Below, in pieces: positions 16,148-23,237 of a stretch of DNA of 33,640 nucleotides. Made by a program: the position numbers and the translations under genes. Numbering within the stretch: the stretch's first letter is position 1; every line of letters starts with the position of its first letter. The notes beneath the pieces were generated by a model that did no database searches, was not told where the DNA came from, and saw only the letters and a program-made list of their open reading frames with translations. The stretch is from a virus. The DNA lies in the IMG/VR virus record IMGVR_UViG_3300031951_000699, positions 1 through 33,640 of that record. The stretch is one strand, 5' to 3'.

Positions 16148-16377
16148 TAGTTTTCTCCCTTCACAGGTTGCAGAAATGTAACGAGTTGCTCGACTATCAC
16201 AACATCACGACCTTCAATGTGATGGTGATATTCGGAAGCGAACGCATGAATTTCCTTGATGAATTCAGCACGGAAATAAGATTCCATGTGCCGATACATT
16301 GCTTGCGATACGCAAGCGCAGATAACAGTTTTGTCACCAACATCGCGTACGCCTAAACATTCGTGTAGGTCGCTCAT
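16147..16377 (-). CDS. Hypothetical small protein
   Basis: I chose ATG at 16377, which has AAGGAG seven bases upstream and an ATGA overlap with the Cys-rich mini gene, giving 76 residues. The sequence starts MSDLHECLGVRDVGDKTVIC and has HAFASEYHHHIEGRDVVIV in the second half. No family recognised. The stop overlaps the GTG start of the initiator gene (TAGTG), so it is probably co-translated with it. Confidence 0.68.
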   Translation of the reverse strand: MSDLHECLGVRDVGDKTVICACVSQAMYRHMESYFRAEFIKEIHAFASEYHHHIEGRDVVIVEQLVTFLQPVKGEN

Positions 16378-16469
16378 GCTTGCGCTCCTTCGTGTTCGAA
16401 TTCGCATTCGTCACAATGACACCAATCGCAACCTTCTATCGGACACTTGCCCCAATTGTCATCAGTCAT
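16374..16469 (-). CDS. Cys-rich 31-residue mini protein
   Basis: ATG at 16469 follows a strong AGGAGG site at a good distance. The product is 31 residues, starting MTDDNWGKCPIEG, with five cysteines and two histidines in about 18 positions (CPIEGCDWCHCDECEFEH). It overlaps the nuclease gene by eight bases and the next gene by four. The pattern suggests a metal-binding knuckle. Function unknown. Confidence 0.68.
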   Translation of the reverse strand: MTDDNWGKCPIEGCDWCHCDECEFEHEGAQA

Positions 16470-17421
16470 CGTTGCCTCCTGTTGCTTTCACGGATAGACG
16501 CGCAGAGTCCTTGCCGACCTTAAATGGAACATATCCAAGTTTTTCGAGGACTTCTGCTTCGTCAATGGATTTTCGTCCTGCTACGGACGACCAAGCGATT
16601 TTCAAGCCCGATACAGTAGTTCCGTTAGCGCCTTCAAGAAATCCTTTGAGTCCGTCTTTTTCCGCCTCTAGTTTCCGTATCTCATCGCTAACTCGGAGAT
16701 AGTCCTGTGCGACCTTATCAACGATAGGGTCAGGAATGTTGAAACTATCGGCTTCTGATTTTGACCGACCAGCACAACCCTTCGTGCCTGTCTTGTCATA
16801 GAACTCGCAGTAGTTACGGCAGAACACCGCGTCTTTTTCAGGCGCAGGTGGGTGCTTTGCGAACTTTACTTCCGACAACCATGCGAAGGCTTCATTTGCA
16901 ACATTCGCATCGTACGGCTCGCTGTGATAAACAATGTCGTTCTCAGTACCATCACGCGGAATAGCAACAAGCGTGACAGTATTTACTTTCTGACCTAAGA
17001 CATTTTCAATAAGCCAGCCGTATAACTGAACTTGCCAGCGCTGTTGTCTGCTCGGAAAATACGCGAGGTTGCGCATCTTCGTAGACTTCCAGTCAATGAC
17101 TTCGCCCAATTGTTTATCGAACATATCAACATGACCACGCAGTTGTGCTTCTTCTGAATACACTTCTGTTTCCAGCAAATATCTTTCGCCGAACGGGTCA
17201 AGACGATGAAACGCCTGTTGAATATACGAATGTATTGCTGTTCCCATCATGCTACTGAAACGCAATAAATTGCTGTTCGTTTTTTCCGCGCCGTTGATTT
17301 GTAGCCACAATTTGCGTGCGCAACTACCTACCTGACTCGGACCTATATCAGTTTGTTTACCGCGTGATTCTGATAAACCAGCAGCAGTAATGGCTTTGAC
17401 TAATTCATTGGCTGCTGACAT
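16462..17421 (-). CDS. Cas4/RecB-like PD-(D/E)XK exonuclease with probable Fe-S cluster
   Basis: This 319-residue nuclease has the RecB-family core: His64 in GTAIHSYIQ, GHVDMFD with Asp99, VIDWKST with Asp110 and Lys112, and QVQLYGWL at 130-137. Four cysteines (34, 201, 205, 216) are spaced as in Cas4 and AddB, which hold an iron-sulfur cluster. It probably resects DNA ends to load RecT, encoded upstream. The last 70 residues contain a coiled coil (DEIRKLEAEKDGLKGFLE). GGAG precedes ATG at 17421. It is not part of a CRISPR system here. Confidence 0.88.
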   Translation of the reverse strand: MSAANELVKAITAAGLSESRGKQTDIGPSQVGSCARKLWLQINGAEKTNSNLLRFSSMMGTAIHSYIQQAFHRLDPFGERYLLETEVYSEEAQLRGHVDMFDKQLGEVIDWKSTKMRNLAYFPSRQQRWQVQLYGWLIENVLGQKVNTVTLVAIPRDGTENDIVYHSEPYDANVANEAFAWLSEVKFAKHPPAPEKDAVFCRNYCEFYDKTGTKGCAGRSKSEADSFNIPDPIVDKVAQDYLRVSDEIRKLEAEKDGLKGFLEGANGTTVSGLKIAWSSVAGRKSIDEAEVLEKLGYVPFKVGKDSARLSVKATGGNDD

Positions 17422-17671
17422 TTTGCGAACTCCGTTTCTTAACTGTTGCCTCTATGTAATATTCCATAGCGTTGTAGATTTCGCGCCAAATTGCATCATC
17501 GATTTCCATAAAACGAATGACTTGAACCCACTCGTCATCGGTCAACGCAGCCTCGCCTTCGTGATGATTTTTCAGGTGTTCATCGGCTTCATCACGCAGA
17601 GTGATAGCAGCGAATACTTCGCTGTCATCAAGATATGGCGCGATTAGTTTTTTTACTTTTTCTATTTTCAT
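17405..17671 (-). CDS. Hypothetical acidic helical protein
   Basis: This 88-residue protein begins MKIEKVKKLIAPYLDDSEVF and is mainly acidic and helical (LTDDEWVQVIRFMEIDD). It overlaps the nuclease start by 17 bases and has AAAGGG close to its ATG. No family recognised. Its tight spacing suggests an accessory role in the recombination genes, which is only inference. Confidence 0.65.
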   Translation of the reverse strand: MKIEKVKKLIAPYLDDSEVFAAITLRDEADEHLKNHHEGEAALTDDEWVQVIRFMEIDDAIWREIYNAMEYYIEATVKKRSSQNVSSQ

Positions 17672-17687
17672 TACCCTTTGCCCTTTC

Positions 17688-18038
17688 TTACGCTATGTCC
17701 ATTGAAGCGCGTACGGAGGTGCCGATAGAACGCGCAATATCTACTTGAGTGCGAACGCGAGCAGCATTTCCGCGCGCAGCCTTCACTAATGCTTCGGCTG
17801 TTTGAAGTTGATGCCACTCCTGTTCACATTCGACAAGTGCTTTGTCAGCAACATCGCCTACGCGCAATTTCAGATTATTCATGCCAATGTTTAATCTTGC
17901 CCGAGCGATAGCGATTTCGAAAGTTGCCTTGACGCCGTGATATAACTTCTCAGCATCTACAAGTTCGTCATGCGCTTTGTCGATTTCCTTGCTAAGTTCG
18001 TAGAGTCTTGCCTCTACTCGTTCAGGTGTTATCGTCAT
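17688..18038 (-). CDS. Hypothetical coiled-coil protein
   Basis: From ATG at 18038 (ATGA overlap with the upstream gene, GAAAGG site) the protein has 116 residues. It is almost wholly helical: RLYELSKEIDKAHDELVDAE, then a basic segment RARLNIGMNNLKLRV and a second helix pair with RARTQ-like residues. It could be a host-factor binding or DNA-associated helical protein. A longer start at 18068 adds ten residues but has poorer context. Function unknown. Confidence 0.68.
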   Translation of the reverse strand: MTITPERVEARLYELSKEIDKAHDELVDAEKLYHGVKATFEIAIARARLNIGMNNLKLRVGDVADKALVECEQEWHQLQTAEALVKAARGNAARVRTQVDIARSIGTSVRASMDIA

Positions 18039-18202
18039 ACTTGCCTTTCCGTTCCGCAGGTGGAACATGGTTGTTTATGAATAGTCCACGCACCGCAATA
18101 CGCACATCGCGCAATAGGTTCGTGTCTTGCTGGTCTTGTTGCCGGAACAGCGTGAGGGTATGTCAATGCCCACCCGTCACGCCACGAATATGAACCTGTC
18201 AT
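18035..18202 (-). CDS. Small zinc-ribbon protein (55 aa)
   Basis: Starting at ATG 18202, which overlaps the preceding stop by four bases (ATGA), the product has 55 residues. It contains CAYCGAW and CSTCGTE, a CxxC...CxxC zinc ribbon, after a Pro/Arg-rich segment. A longer reading from 18256 lies inside the secreted-protein gene and I reject it. Function unknown; protein or RNA binding is possible. Confidence 0.7.
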   Translation of the reverse strand: MTGSYSWRDGWALTYPHAVPATRPARHEPIARCAYCGAWTIHKQPCSTCGTERQV

Positions 18203-18858
18203 GACTCGAGCCACAATAGGAACTCTGCCCATAATTCTTGCCAACGCGCTAACCATTCGATTAGCGATTCCGAGAATAGAGGAATTTCAGGTTCAGGTTG
18301 CGTTTCGACAGGTGCAGTCGTAGTTGTTGTCGTATCTGAATTTATGACAGCGCCAACAGTAGCCGTATCTGCGACTGTTGTGACTGTGCTTGTTTCTGTA
18401 ATGACTGTGCTTGTTTCTGTTGTGTTCGTAGGTGTTGGCGTAGGTGTTGGCGTAGGTGTTGGCGTAGGTGTTGGCGCAACAGGTTGTGGTTTAGGTTCAG
18501 GCGTAGGCTGTGGTTCTACTACTGTCGGCGTGACAATGACAGTAGTTTGCGTAGGCGTTATTGCCACGAATGTATTTTTCGTAGGTTCTTCTTTGACTAC
18601 GAGAATTTGATTCGGTTGCGCACCGATTCCTGAATTGTTGCCATTGCTATCTGTCCTGCCTTGTAACACATAGCGTTCCCCTGCTTTCAATGTCAGTCGT
18701 GAATACAGAGAATTCGGGTTGCCACAAGTACCAGCATCGCAAACGATTGCACCGCTTACGACTACACCATTACTATCAACGATGACATACACATCTGCTC
18801 GCGCAGGAATGACTGTTGAAACCAATAGAACAACTAACAATATGATTAGTTTTTTCAT
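18199..18858 (-). CDS. Secreted Pro/Thr-rich protein with Trp-rich C-terminal helix
   Basis: The 219-residue product has a clear signal peptide (MKKLIILLVVLLVSTVIPARA) with cleavage likely after ARA. A beta-like domain follows (about 22-95, one Cys pair in VCDAGTCG), then a (PT)n linker at about 128-145, a Thr-rich stretch, and a C-terminal amphipathic segment (LIEWLARWQELWAEFLLWLE) with four Trp. It would act outside the membrane, perhaps as a surface or superinfection-exclusion factor. Two adjacent ATG codons exist; the second has better spacing to GGAG. No known family. Confidence 0.75.
   Translation of the reverse strand: MKKLIILLVVLLVSTVIPARADVYVIVDSNGVVVSGAIVCDAGTCGNPNSLYSRLTLKAGERYVLQGRTDSNGNNSGIGAQPNQILVVKEEPTKNTFVAITPTQTTVIVTPTVVEPQPTPEPKPQPVAPTPTPTPTPTPTPTPTNTTETSTVITETSTVTTVADTATVGAVINSDTTTTTTAPVETQPEPEIPLFSESLIEWLARWQELWAEFLLWLES
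18431..18478. repeat. Four tandem 12-base repeats
   Basis: The unit GGTGTTGGCGTA occurs four times in a row (the last with one change). On the minus strand it encodes the Pro-Thr linker of the secreted protein. Such repeats can change in copy number by slippage and so alter linker length. Confidence 0.9.
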
Positions 18859-19427
18859 CATCGCTCCTCGAATAAAAACGCAGGATGCTCATTGCGTTCT
18901 ACCCAAACAATGCAGTCATGCCCTTTCTCGTTCTTGCGTGTTCTACCTGAATCTATTAGGTAGCCATCATCAACGAGTGTTTTTCTTGTAGGGCGAAATG
19001 TGTTTCCATCGATGCCGAGAAAGTTTTGCGCTTCATCATCAGTCGCACCATACACACCGCGCCCTGTGAAATACGAGTGAACGCGGTGACGAATAGTTCC
19101 TGAACGCGGCAATACAGATTCGGCAGCAGCACGACTTGTTCGCTGTGCTTTCTTGCCGACTATCACAGTATTGTCGCTGACGGCGCGCAATGGTTCTTTC
19201 TTGCGTAGCGCTTTCTGTGTGTGATAGTGCTTAACGATGATATCGTAGACTTCTTCCATTGTTTGGTGATAGCAAGTTTCGCCCGTAGCGTCCATTTTGA
19301 TAGCGTCAAAATTGGCAGGGTGAAACAGGCATACGAAATTATCGTGGTCGCCTATCCATGGCAAATAGTCGCTAGGGCGCGTGAGTTGTTCCTCGCACCA
19401 ATAGCAACTATCTTGTAGTAGTTCCAT
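18858..19427 (-). CDS. Winged-helix protein with N-terminal zinc knuckle
   Basis: This 189-residue protein begins with CYWCEEQL and, about 20 residues later, CLFH, a possible zinc site. A basic middle (KKAQRTSRAAAES) leads to a winged-helix domain at about 108-175 (TIRHRVHSYFTGRGVYG, then TDDEAQNFLGIDGNTFRPTR). It is probably a DNA-binding protein or regulator for this early operon. It makes a TGATG junction with the secreted-protein start. No closer family recognised. Confidence 0.72.
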   Translation of the reverse strand: MELLQDSCYWCEEQLTRPSDYLPWIGDHDNFVCLFHPANFDAIKMDATGETCYHQTMEEVYDIIVKHYHTQKALRKKEPLRAVSDNTVIVGKKAQRTSRAAAESVLPRSGTIRHRVHSYFTGRGVYGATDDEAQNFLGIDGNTFRPTRKTLVDDGYLIDSGRTRKNEKGHDCIVWVERNEHPAFLFEER

Positions 19428-19599
19428 GTTCTTTCCTTCCTTCTGCTAGTGCCTCTAGGAACAAATCGCAATTGTCGCGAGTCCAACGCATAGTGGCTTC
19501 CGCTAAATCGGTGTCGCCACTTTGCGCTGCGTTAAATAATTTCTTGCTGGCTTGCGTGAGGAAATCCGCAACCATTGGATTCAGCGTGTTGTTAATCAT
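19408..19599 (-). CDS. Hypothetical small helical protein
   Basis: I start at ATG 19599, overlapping the recT stop by eight bases; a TTG at 19611 would add four residues. The 63-residue product is helical (NPMVADFLTQASKKLFNAAQ, ATMRWTRDNCDLFLEALAEG) with no known motif. It overlaps the next gene by 20 bases. Its close link to recT suggests a small recombination accessory, but that is only position. Confidence 0.62.
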   Translation of the reverse strand: MINNTLNPMVADFLTQASKKLFNAAQSGDTDLAEATMRWTRDNCDLFLEALAEGRKEHGTTTR

Positions 19600-20380
19600 T
19601 GTTGGTCGCAACTTTCTCTAGTACCAACATACGCAGAGTTTTGCCTTCGCCATCAGGAACGATTTCGTCTAGTAATGTTTTGTTTTTATCCCAAAACTTT
19701 TTCAAATCTTCCTTGGTTTTGCACTCGTTGAATTTTTCCATGATGCCTTCCCAGTCGGTTTCGCTTTGAGGCGATACAGGCTGGACGACCTCAGCCACCA
19801 CAGGCTCTAGAGTGACCTTTACAGGCTTGACTGTGGAATCCTGACCCGAATCCGCTTGGCTCATTTCTTCGTCTGTGTATAGCCCTGACAAGTCGTTTGG
19901 GAACGCCTTGCGTAGCGCCAAAGATTCAGCGCATTTTGCGAGCATGAGGTCGGGCATTTTTTTCCACACGGGCGATGCCAACGCATACGAATCCCATTTT
20001 GCTACTGCGTATAGTGGCTCGGCAAATCCTTTGCGATATACGCCAACTTTCGCTGCGTATGGTGGAGTCTTGCCAATCCAAACATCTTTCCATACGCCAT
20101 CTTCGCCGCACCAAAATGGTCCTGCTTGTCCTGCGTATTCGCCTGAACGCTGCGCAACGATACGCAAACCATCAACCGATGTTTGTATTCCGTAGCGTCC
20201 GCCTCGTTCTATCATGTAAATCTGACGAGCGAATGGGTCGAGTCCTGTTTTCTGTGCTTGATGGAAAAACACGGCGAGGTCGCCGTTGCTCGCATTGTTC
20301 AAGCCAAGTTGCTTCAACGCAGCGAGTTGCTGATTTGACCAAAAATCTTGGTCGTTTTTTATTGCTAGTGAAGTAGTCAT
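19592..20380 (-). CDS. recT: RecT-family single-strand annealing protein
   Basis: This 262-residue recombinase would anneal complementary single strands. It shows GDLAVFFHQAQKTGLDPFAR and QIYMIERGGRYGIQTSVDGL near 40-85, a pattern typical of RecT/Bet, then MLAKCAESLALRKAFP at about 157-172, another conserved block. The C-terminal 85 residues are variable with an acidic/Lys helix. I chose ATG 20380, preceded by AGGAAGG; the longer reading would run into the upstream gene. With the RecB-like nuclease and SSB it makes a complete phage recombination set. Confidence 0.92.
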   Translation of the reverse strand: MTTSLAIKNDQDFWSNQQLAALKQLGLNNASNGDLAVFFHQAQKTGLDPFARQIYMIERGGRYGIQTSVDGLRIVAQRSGEYAGQAGPFWCGEDGVWKDVWIGKTPPYAAKVGVYRKGFAEPLYAVAKWDSYALASPVWKKMPDLMLAKCAESLALRKAFPNDLSGLYTDEEMSQADSGQDSTVKPVKVTLEPVVAEVVQPVSPQSETDWEGIMEKFNECKTKEDLKKFWDKNKTLLDEIVPDGEGKTLRMLVLEKVATNND

Positions 20381-20400
20381 AGGTTTGCCTTCCTGTTCGA

Positions 20401-21084
20401 TTACTTGTTCGGTATTACGGGTGTGCGTATTTCGCCACGCCATTTTTCTATCGTGCTGTAACGCCATAGCGGTGTGCGACCATATTCGCGGTCGGGTGCT
20501 GGCATTTGCCCACGCGCTTTGTATGCGCTAATGGTTTTCGGCGATACGCCGAGTAGTTCAGCGACTTGCTGTGAGGTGAGAAATACATTCGCGCCTTTGA
20601 GCATATCGAGGTTATCTCCGTTCTTGAATGTGCCGAGTCGGAATTCGCCGACTTCGGGAAGTGGCCAGATGTAAGGAATGTTGTCAGGAAGTTGCCAACC
20701 GCCGTAATACTCAGGGTATTTACGGATAAGGTTGGAGCGATGCGTCATGTGAAGTAATTCGTTATTGACCCACCACGGATATTTTCCTGCTTTCGCTCGC
20801 GTAAGTTGTGCGTTTAAATCGTTGAAGATTTCGCACATATTCCAACCATCGAATCCGCGTTCGTAAAACTCGATGGAAATAGTCAAGCCGTAAAGAGCCA
20901 AGTCGGCTTCGTGACCGCGCCACATGACTGTCGCAGGGTGATTAACCCAAGCGCCAGTATCGTCATAGTCACCGCGTAATGCTTTGAGAATTTGATATGT
21001 TTCAACGCGCTGTTTCCCTAAACGCTTGTCGTCTAGGACTTTTGCGGTATCAACATAGTTGTCGTGTGTCATGAAAGTTTGCAT
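20401..21084 (-). CDS. MSMEG_6728-like protein fused to an HTH domain
   Basis: From ATG 21084 the product has 227 residues. The first 150 start MQTFMTHDNYVDTAKVLDDK, then RLGKQRVE, and contain LHMTHRSNLIRKYPEYYG. This is the MSMEG_6728 family, distantly related to pyrimidine-dimer glycosylases. Residues 168-220 form a MerR/excisionase-type HTH (FLTSQQVAELLGVSPKTISA). The fusion suggests a DNA-targeted enzyme or regulator. Its activity in phages is not established. AAAGGG lies before the ATG and contains the preceding stop codon region. Confidence 0.8.
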   Translation of the reverse strand: MQTFMTHDNYVDTAKVLDDKRLGKQRVETYQILKALRGDYDDTGAWVNHPATVMWRGHEADLALYGLTISIEFYERGFDGWNMCEIFNDLNAQLTRAKAGKYPWWVNNELLHMTHRSNLIRKYPEYYGGWQLPDNIPYIWPLPEVGEFRLGTFKNGDNLDMLKGANVFLTSQQVAELLGVSPKTISAYKARGQMPAPDREYGRTPLWRYSTIEKWRGEIRTPVIPNK

Positions 21085-21086
21085 AA

Positions 21087-21197
21087 TTACCCTTTCTGTC
21101 CATAGTAACACTTCGCACACAGAGATACGCGTTCGTTGTCGCGTATGACTAAATGCGTGTATGTGCATTTTTGTTTACATTTTTCGCAACGACTCAT
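21087..21197 (-). CDS. 36-residue zinc-finger mini protein
   Basis: ATG at 21197 overlaps the preceding stop by one base (TGATG). The product starts MSRCEKCKQKCTYTHLV and ends LCAKCYYGQKG, with CxxC at each end and one further Cys. Its final codons AAA GGG TAA also form the ribosome-binding site for the next gene, so the two are tightly linked. Probably a small metal-binding protein; function unknown. Confidence 0.75.
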   Translation of the reverse strand: MSRCEKCKQKCTYTHLVIRDNERVSLCAKCYYGQKG

Positions 21198-21424
21198 CAG
21201 TATCCCCACATAACTGAACAAGCGCCGGAATCACAGTTCCACCATGTTCCGTTGATGGCGACAATGACTGCGCCGATAACTAAACCAACGCAGATTCCGA
21301 CAACGATGCGTCCGCGCCGTGTCAGAATAGATTTTGATTCTTGTGCGTCAATAGCCATAAGGCGTAACGCAAGTCCTGTGCCGAATAGCGCAGCGACTAT
21401 GTAAAGTATTGCTGGATATAACAT
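21197..21424 (-). CDS. Small two-helix membrane protein
   Basis: This 75-residue product has two hydrophobic segments (LYPAILYIVAALFGTGLAL and GRIVVGICVGLVIGAVIVAI) joined by a charged loop containing KSILTRRG, so both ends probably face the same side. The start at 21424 follows the AAAGGGTAATC site used repeatedly in this region. Not near the lysis genes, so a holin role is unlikely; superinfection exclusion is one possibility. Confidence 0.75.
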   Translation of the reverse strand: MLYPAILYIVAALFGTGLALRLMAIDAQESKSILTRRGRIVVGICVGLVIGAVIVAINGTWWNCDSGACSVMWGY

Positions 21425-21480
21425 GATTACCCTTTCTGTTGTGGTTGATTTTACAGTATGAAACGGCAGATACAAGAATA

Positions 21481-21510
21481 GGCGCGCCCACCGACAATGA
21501 TGAGCGCGCC
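21481..21510 (-). other. GC-rich hairpin downstream of the DUF932 gene
   Basis: Perfect 7-base arms (GGCGCGC/GCGCGCC) enclose a 16-base loop, 20 bases past the DUF932 stop. There is no U-run after it, so it may be a weak or factor-assisted terminator or an mRNA-end stabiliser. Unlike the four neighbouring gaps it has no hammerhead core. Confidence 0.45.
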
Positions 21511-21530
21511 GAATTTCTTGATACTGCTAA

Positions 21531-22520
21531 CTACGCATTCATTAGGAGTGCGTGTGCCTTGTTCTTGATAGCGTCAGTTGCGCCGAGAATGTTTCTCTCA
21601 GCACGAACAGCATTCTTGTTCTCGCCACCGCGTACTGCCTGTGCCCAGTCAGCCCACTCAACAACAGCGTTGTAAGCAGCCCACGCAGTATTCGCTACAT
21701 TCTGCTGTGTTGGCGCGTACCACAGAGCAGTAATCTCTGCGCGCTTGGTGTCAATGCTGTTTTTCTGTCGCTCGCTAGCGTCCTTGTGTGCTGCTGGTAC
21801 GAGTTTCTCAACAAACTTCTTGAAGTCCTGCTCGTTCATGCTGCGGTTGAGCAGATAATTAACTTCGCGTTCGAATTCCTCTTGGTAGCGCCAAACGACA
21901 CCGAGAGTTTCGCGTGCTTGTTGAACTTTCGCAGTAGAGCCAGCAGTATGCTTGAGCGAAATCTTGCTAACTGCGTGGTCGAGCGCGAGGCGAACTGTGT
22001 TCGTGCATACTGCGCGGATAGGTGTAACCGCAACAGTAAACGCGGACGAGCCATCGTGACTGTTGATAGCCATGATGTATTGGTTGATGGTATCAACGCC
22101 AGCAATTGTCATCGCTTCGGGGAATTTCATCGTCATGAATACGCGCGCGCCATTATTGAGCGAACCAGCAGTTTCGAACTTCGCACCCGAATCATCGGAT
22201 AGGTAGTTCAAGAACTCAAAAGCGTCTGCATTCTGAATCGGTGTATAGCGGTCGCCAACTACACCAAGAGCAGCCAACCCTTTCTTCGGGTGGTCGCGGT
22301 ATGTGATGAACTTGTTGCCAACAGTAAGAACTTTGCCATCAACAACAGCGCCAACATTGGTGTCGCTAACTTTAACTTCCCAATTCAACTGTGCTGTTTC
22401 GAGTGCGTCCTGTGCTGTTAGCGCGTCAGGTGTAACTGTGCCGAGGTTGTGCCATGCTGGTTCGCGGTTGGCGAAAAATGCGCTAGTGCCGTCAGCGAAC
22501 TGTTCGATGTTATGTGCCAT
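21531..22520 (-). CDS. DUF932 phage/plasmid-like protein
   Basis: The 329-residue protein begins MAHNIEQFADGTSAFFANRE, then PAWHNLGT, and has the DUF932 pattern GDRYTPIQNADAFEFLN, followed by TPIRAVCTNTVRLAL. Members occur in phages and plasmids and some are linked to host DNA or defence functions, but the activity is not known. It is the largest gene of this early block and lies behind hammerhead ribozyme 1, which would give it its own mRNA. AAAGGGTAAT lies upstream of ATG 22520. Confidence 0.85.
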   Translation of the reverse strand: MAHNIEQFADGTSAFFANREPAWHNLGTVTPDALTAQDALETAQLNWEVKVSDTNVGAVVDGKVLTVGNKFITYRDHPKKGLAALGVVGDRYTPIQNADAFEFLNYLSDDSGAKFETAGSLNNGARVFMTMKFPEAMTIAGVDTINQYIMAINSHDGSSAFTVAVTPIRAVCTNTVRLALDHAVSKISLKHTAGSTAKVQQARETLGVVWRYQEEFEREVNYLLNRSMNEQDFKKFVEKLVPAAHKDASERQKNSIDTKRAEITALWYAPTQQNVANTAWAAYNAVVEWADWAQAVRGGENKNAVRAERNILGATDAIKNKAHALLMNA

Positions 22521-22553
22521 GAGTATTACCCTTTCAAGATAGTTTCAAACGAG

Positions 22554-22608
22554 AGGCTCGTCAGTAGTGCCATTCAGCACTAGACCCTGCCGAAGCAGGG
22601 TTTCGCCT
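22554..22608 (-). ncRNA. Type II hammerhead ribozyme 1
   Basis: Minus-strand RNA in order: stem II strand AGGC, GAAA core, stem III CCCTGC-UUCG-GCAGGG, cleavage triplet GUC, stem I UAGUGC-UGAAUG-GCACUA, core CUGACGA, closing stem II strand GCCU. All conserved catalytic residues are present, with the G-C pair next to the core in stem II. Stem II is open, so this is type II. Predicted cut lies between 22583 and 22582, 62 bases before the DUF932 start. The first base of the ribozyme is in the stop codon of the upstream 70-residue gene. Confidence 0.95.
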
Positions 22609-22820
22609 TAATCTTTCATACCAGCAGATTCACAGAAATTCTGTATATCTATGCCTGTGTAATCTCCGATAATAGACGCGCCATTAGATGTTGTAACAGA
22701 CAGCGCACCTGCGAACATATTTGTTACGGAATCTAATGCTTGAACTGCTGCTGGTTCTGTGTGTGTTTTGCGAGCCTCGCGAATAATTGCTGCGATGACT
22801 CTGTCGTCTAATTGGTTCAT
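22608..22820 (-). CDS. Hypothetical small protein (70 aa)
   Basis: This 70-residue product begins MNQLDDRVIAAIIREARKTH and continues with a Ser/Gly-rich middle and IDIQNFCESAGMKD at the end. No family recognised. It overlaps the gene upstream by four bases (ATGA). Its stop codon TAA is the start of hammerhead ribozyme 1. Confidence 0.7.
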   Translation of the reverse strand: MNQLDDRVIAAIIREARKTHTEPAAVQALDSVTNMFAGALSVTTSNGASIIGDYTGIDIQNFCESAGMKD

Positions 22821-22999
22821 CGTGATTCCTTTACGATAGTAGGAATGTGTTCGCGTGTTCCGTTGTCAGTAAGTAAATCGTGTTTAAATAGACAACCTAC
22901 GCAACAAAACATACGAGTCATTTCGCCGTTGTCGTAAATGAACCAACGATAATGTCCGTGTGTGCCTGCAGACCTTCCGCACATTTCGCAATCTTTCAT
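22817..22999 (-). CDS. Small zinc-finger protein (60 aa)
   Basis: From ATG 22999 (TGATG junction) the product has CEMCGR near the start and FCCVGCLFKHDL in the middle, two Cys pairs that fit a treble-clef or zinc-ribbon fold. The product is acidic to neutral overall. Nucleic acid binding is likely but not shown. No hammerhead lies before it, so it is translated from the same cut mRNA as the 54-residue gene. Confidence 0.72.
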   Translation of the reverse strand: MKDCEMCGRSAGTHGHYRWFIYDNGEMTRMFCCVGCLFKHDLLTDNGTREHIPTIVKESR

Positions 23000-23163
23000 C
23001 ACGCACCTACCATGTACTTGTTAGGCTTAACGCTGTTAGTTCTGACAACGCTTGTGTTTGGAAGAATCTCTACTAGGTCTTTCGCTTCGGCTTCCGCAGC
23101 GAATTCGTTTCCTGCTGTTACTACAACTTCTACTGTCAATTTCACTACATATTCTTTTGTCAT
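22999..23163 (-). CDS. Hypothetical small protein (54 aa)
   Basis: ATG at 23163 follows AAAGGGTAATC, the shared ribosome-binding site. The 54-residue product starts MTKEYVVKLTVEVVVTAGNE and is a beta-alpha-beta-like segment with a short acidic helix (FAAEAEAKDLVEIL). It stands directly behind hammerhead ribozyme 2. Function unknown. Confidence 0.75.
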   Translation of the reverse strand: MTKEYVVKLTVEVVVTAGNEFAAEAEAKDLVEILPNTSVVRTNSVKPNKYMVGA

Positions 23164-23185
23164 GATTACCCTTTCGTTGTTTGCT

Positions 23186-23237
23186 GACCTCGTCAGTTAC
23201 CGCGTTACGGTAAGACCGCCCGTAGGCGGTTTCGGTC
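23186..23237 (-). ncRNA. Type II hammerhead ribozyme 2
   Basis: Order on the minus strand: GACC, GAAA, stem III CCGCC-UACG-GGCGG, GUC, stem I UUACCG-UAACG-CGGUAA, CUGACGA, GGUC. The stems differ in sequence from ribozyme 1 but pair perfectly, while the core is the same. Predicted cut is between 23214 and 23213, 50 bases before the start at 23163. Its first base is the last base of the TAG stop codon of the 141-residue gene. Confidence 0.95.

Noticed and set aside
16462-17421. Cas4-like nuclease considered as CRISPR-associated
   Set aside because: No Cas1/Cas2 or repeats nearby. RecT and SSB context points to phage recombination.
18431-18478. Short tandem repeats considered as a CRISPR array
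   Set aside because: No spacers; 12-base units in direct contact that encode a Pro-Thr linker.
21186-21206. CTGATGAG and GAAA on the minus strand, resembling a fifth hammerhead
   Set aside because: No stem II, stem I or stem III pairing around it. It is the start of the 36-residue zinc-finger gene.
21552-22202. Plus-strand frame of 216 codons
   Set aside because: Antisense shadow of the DUF932 gene with skewed composition.
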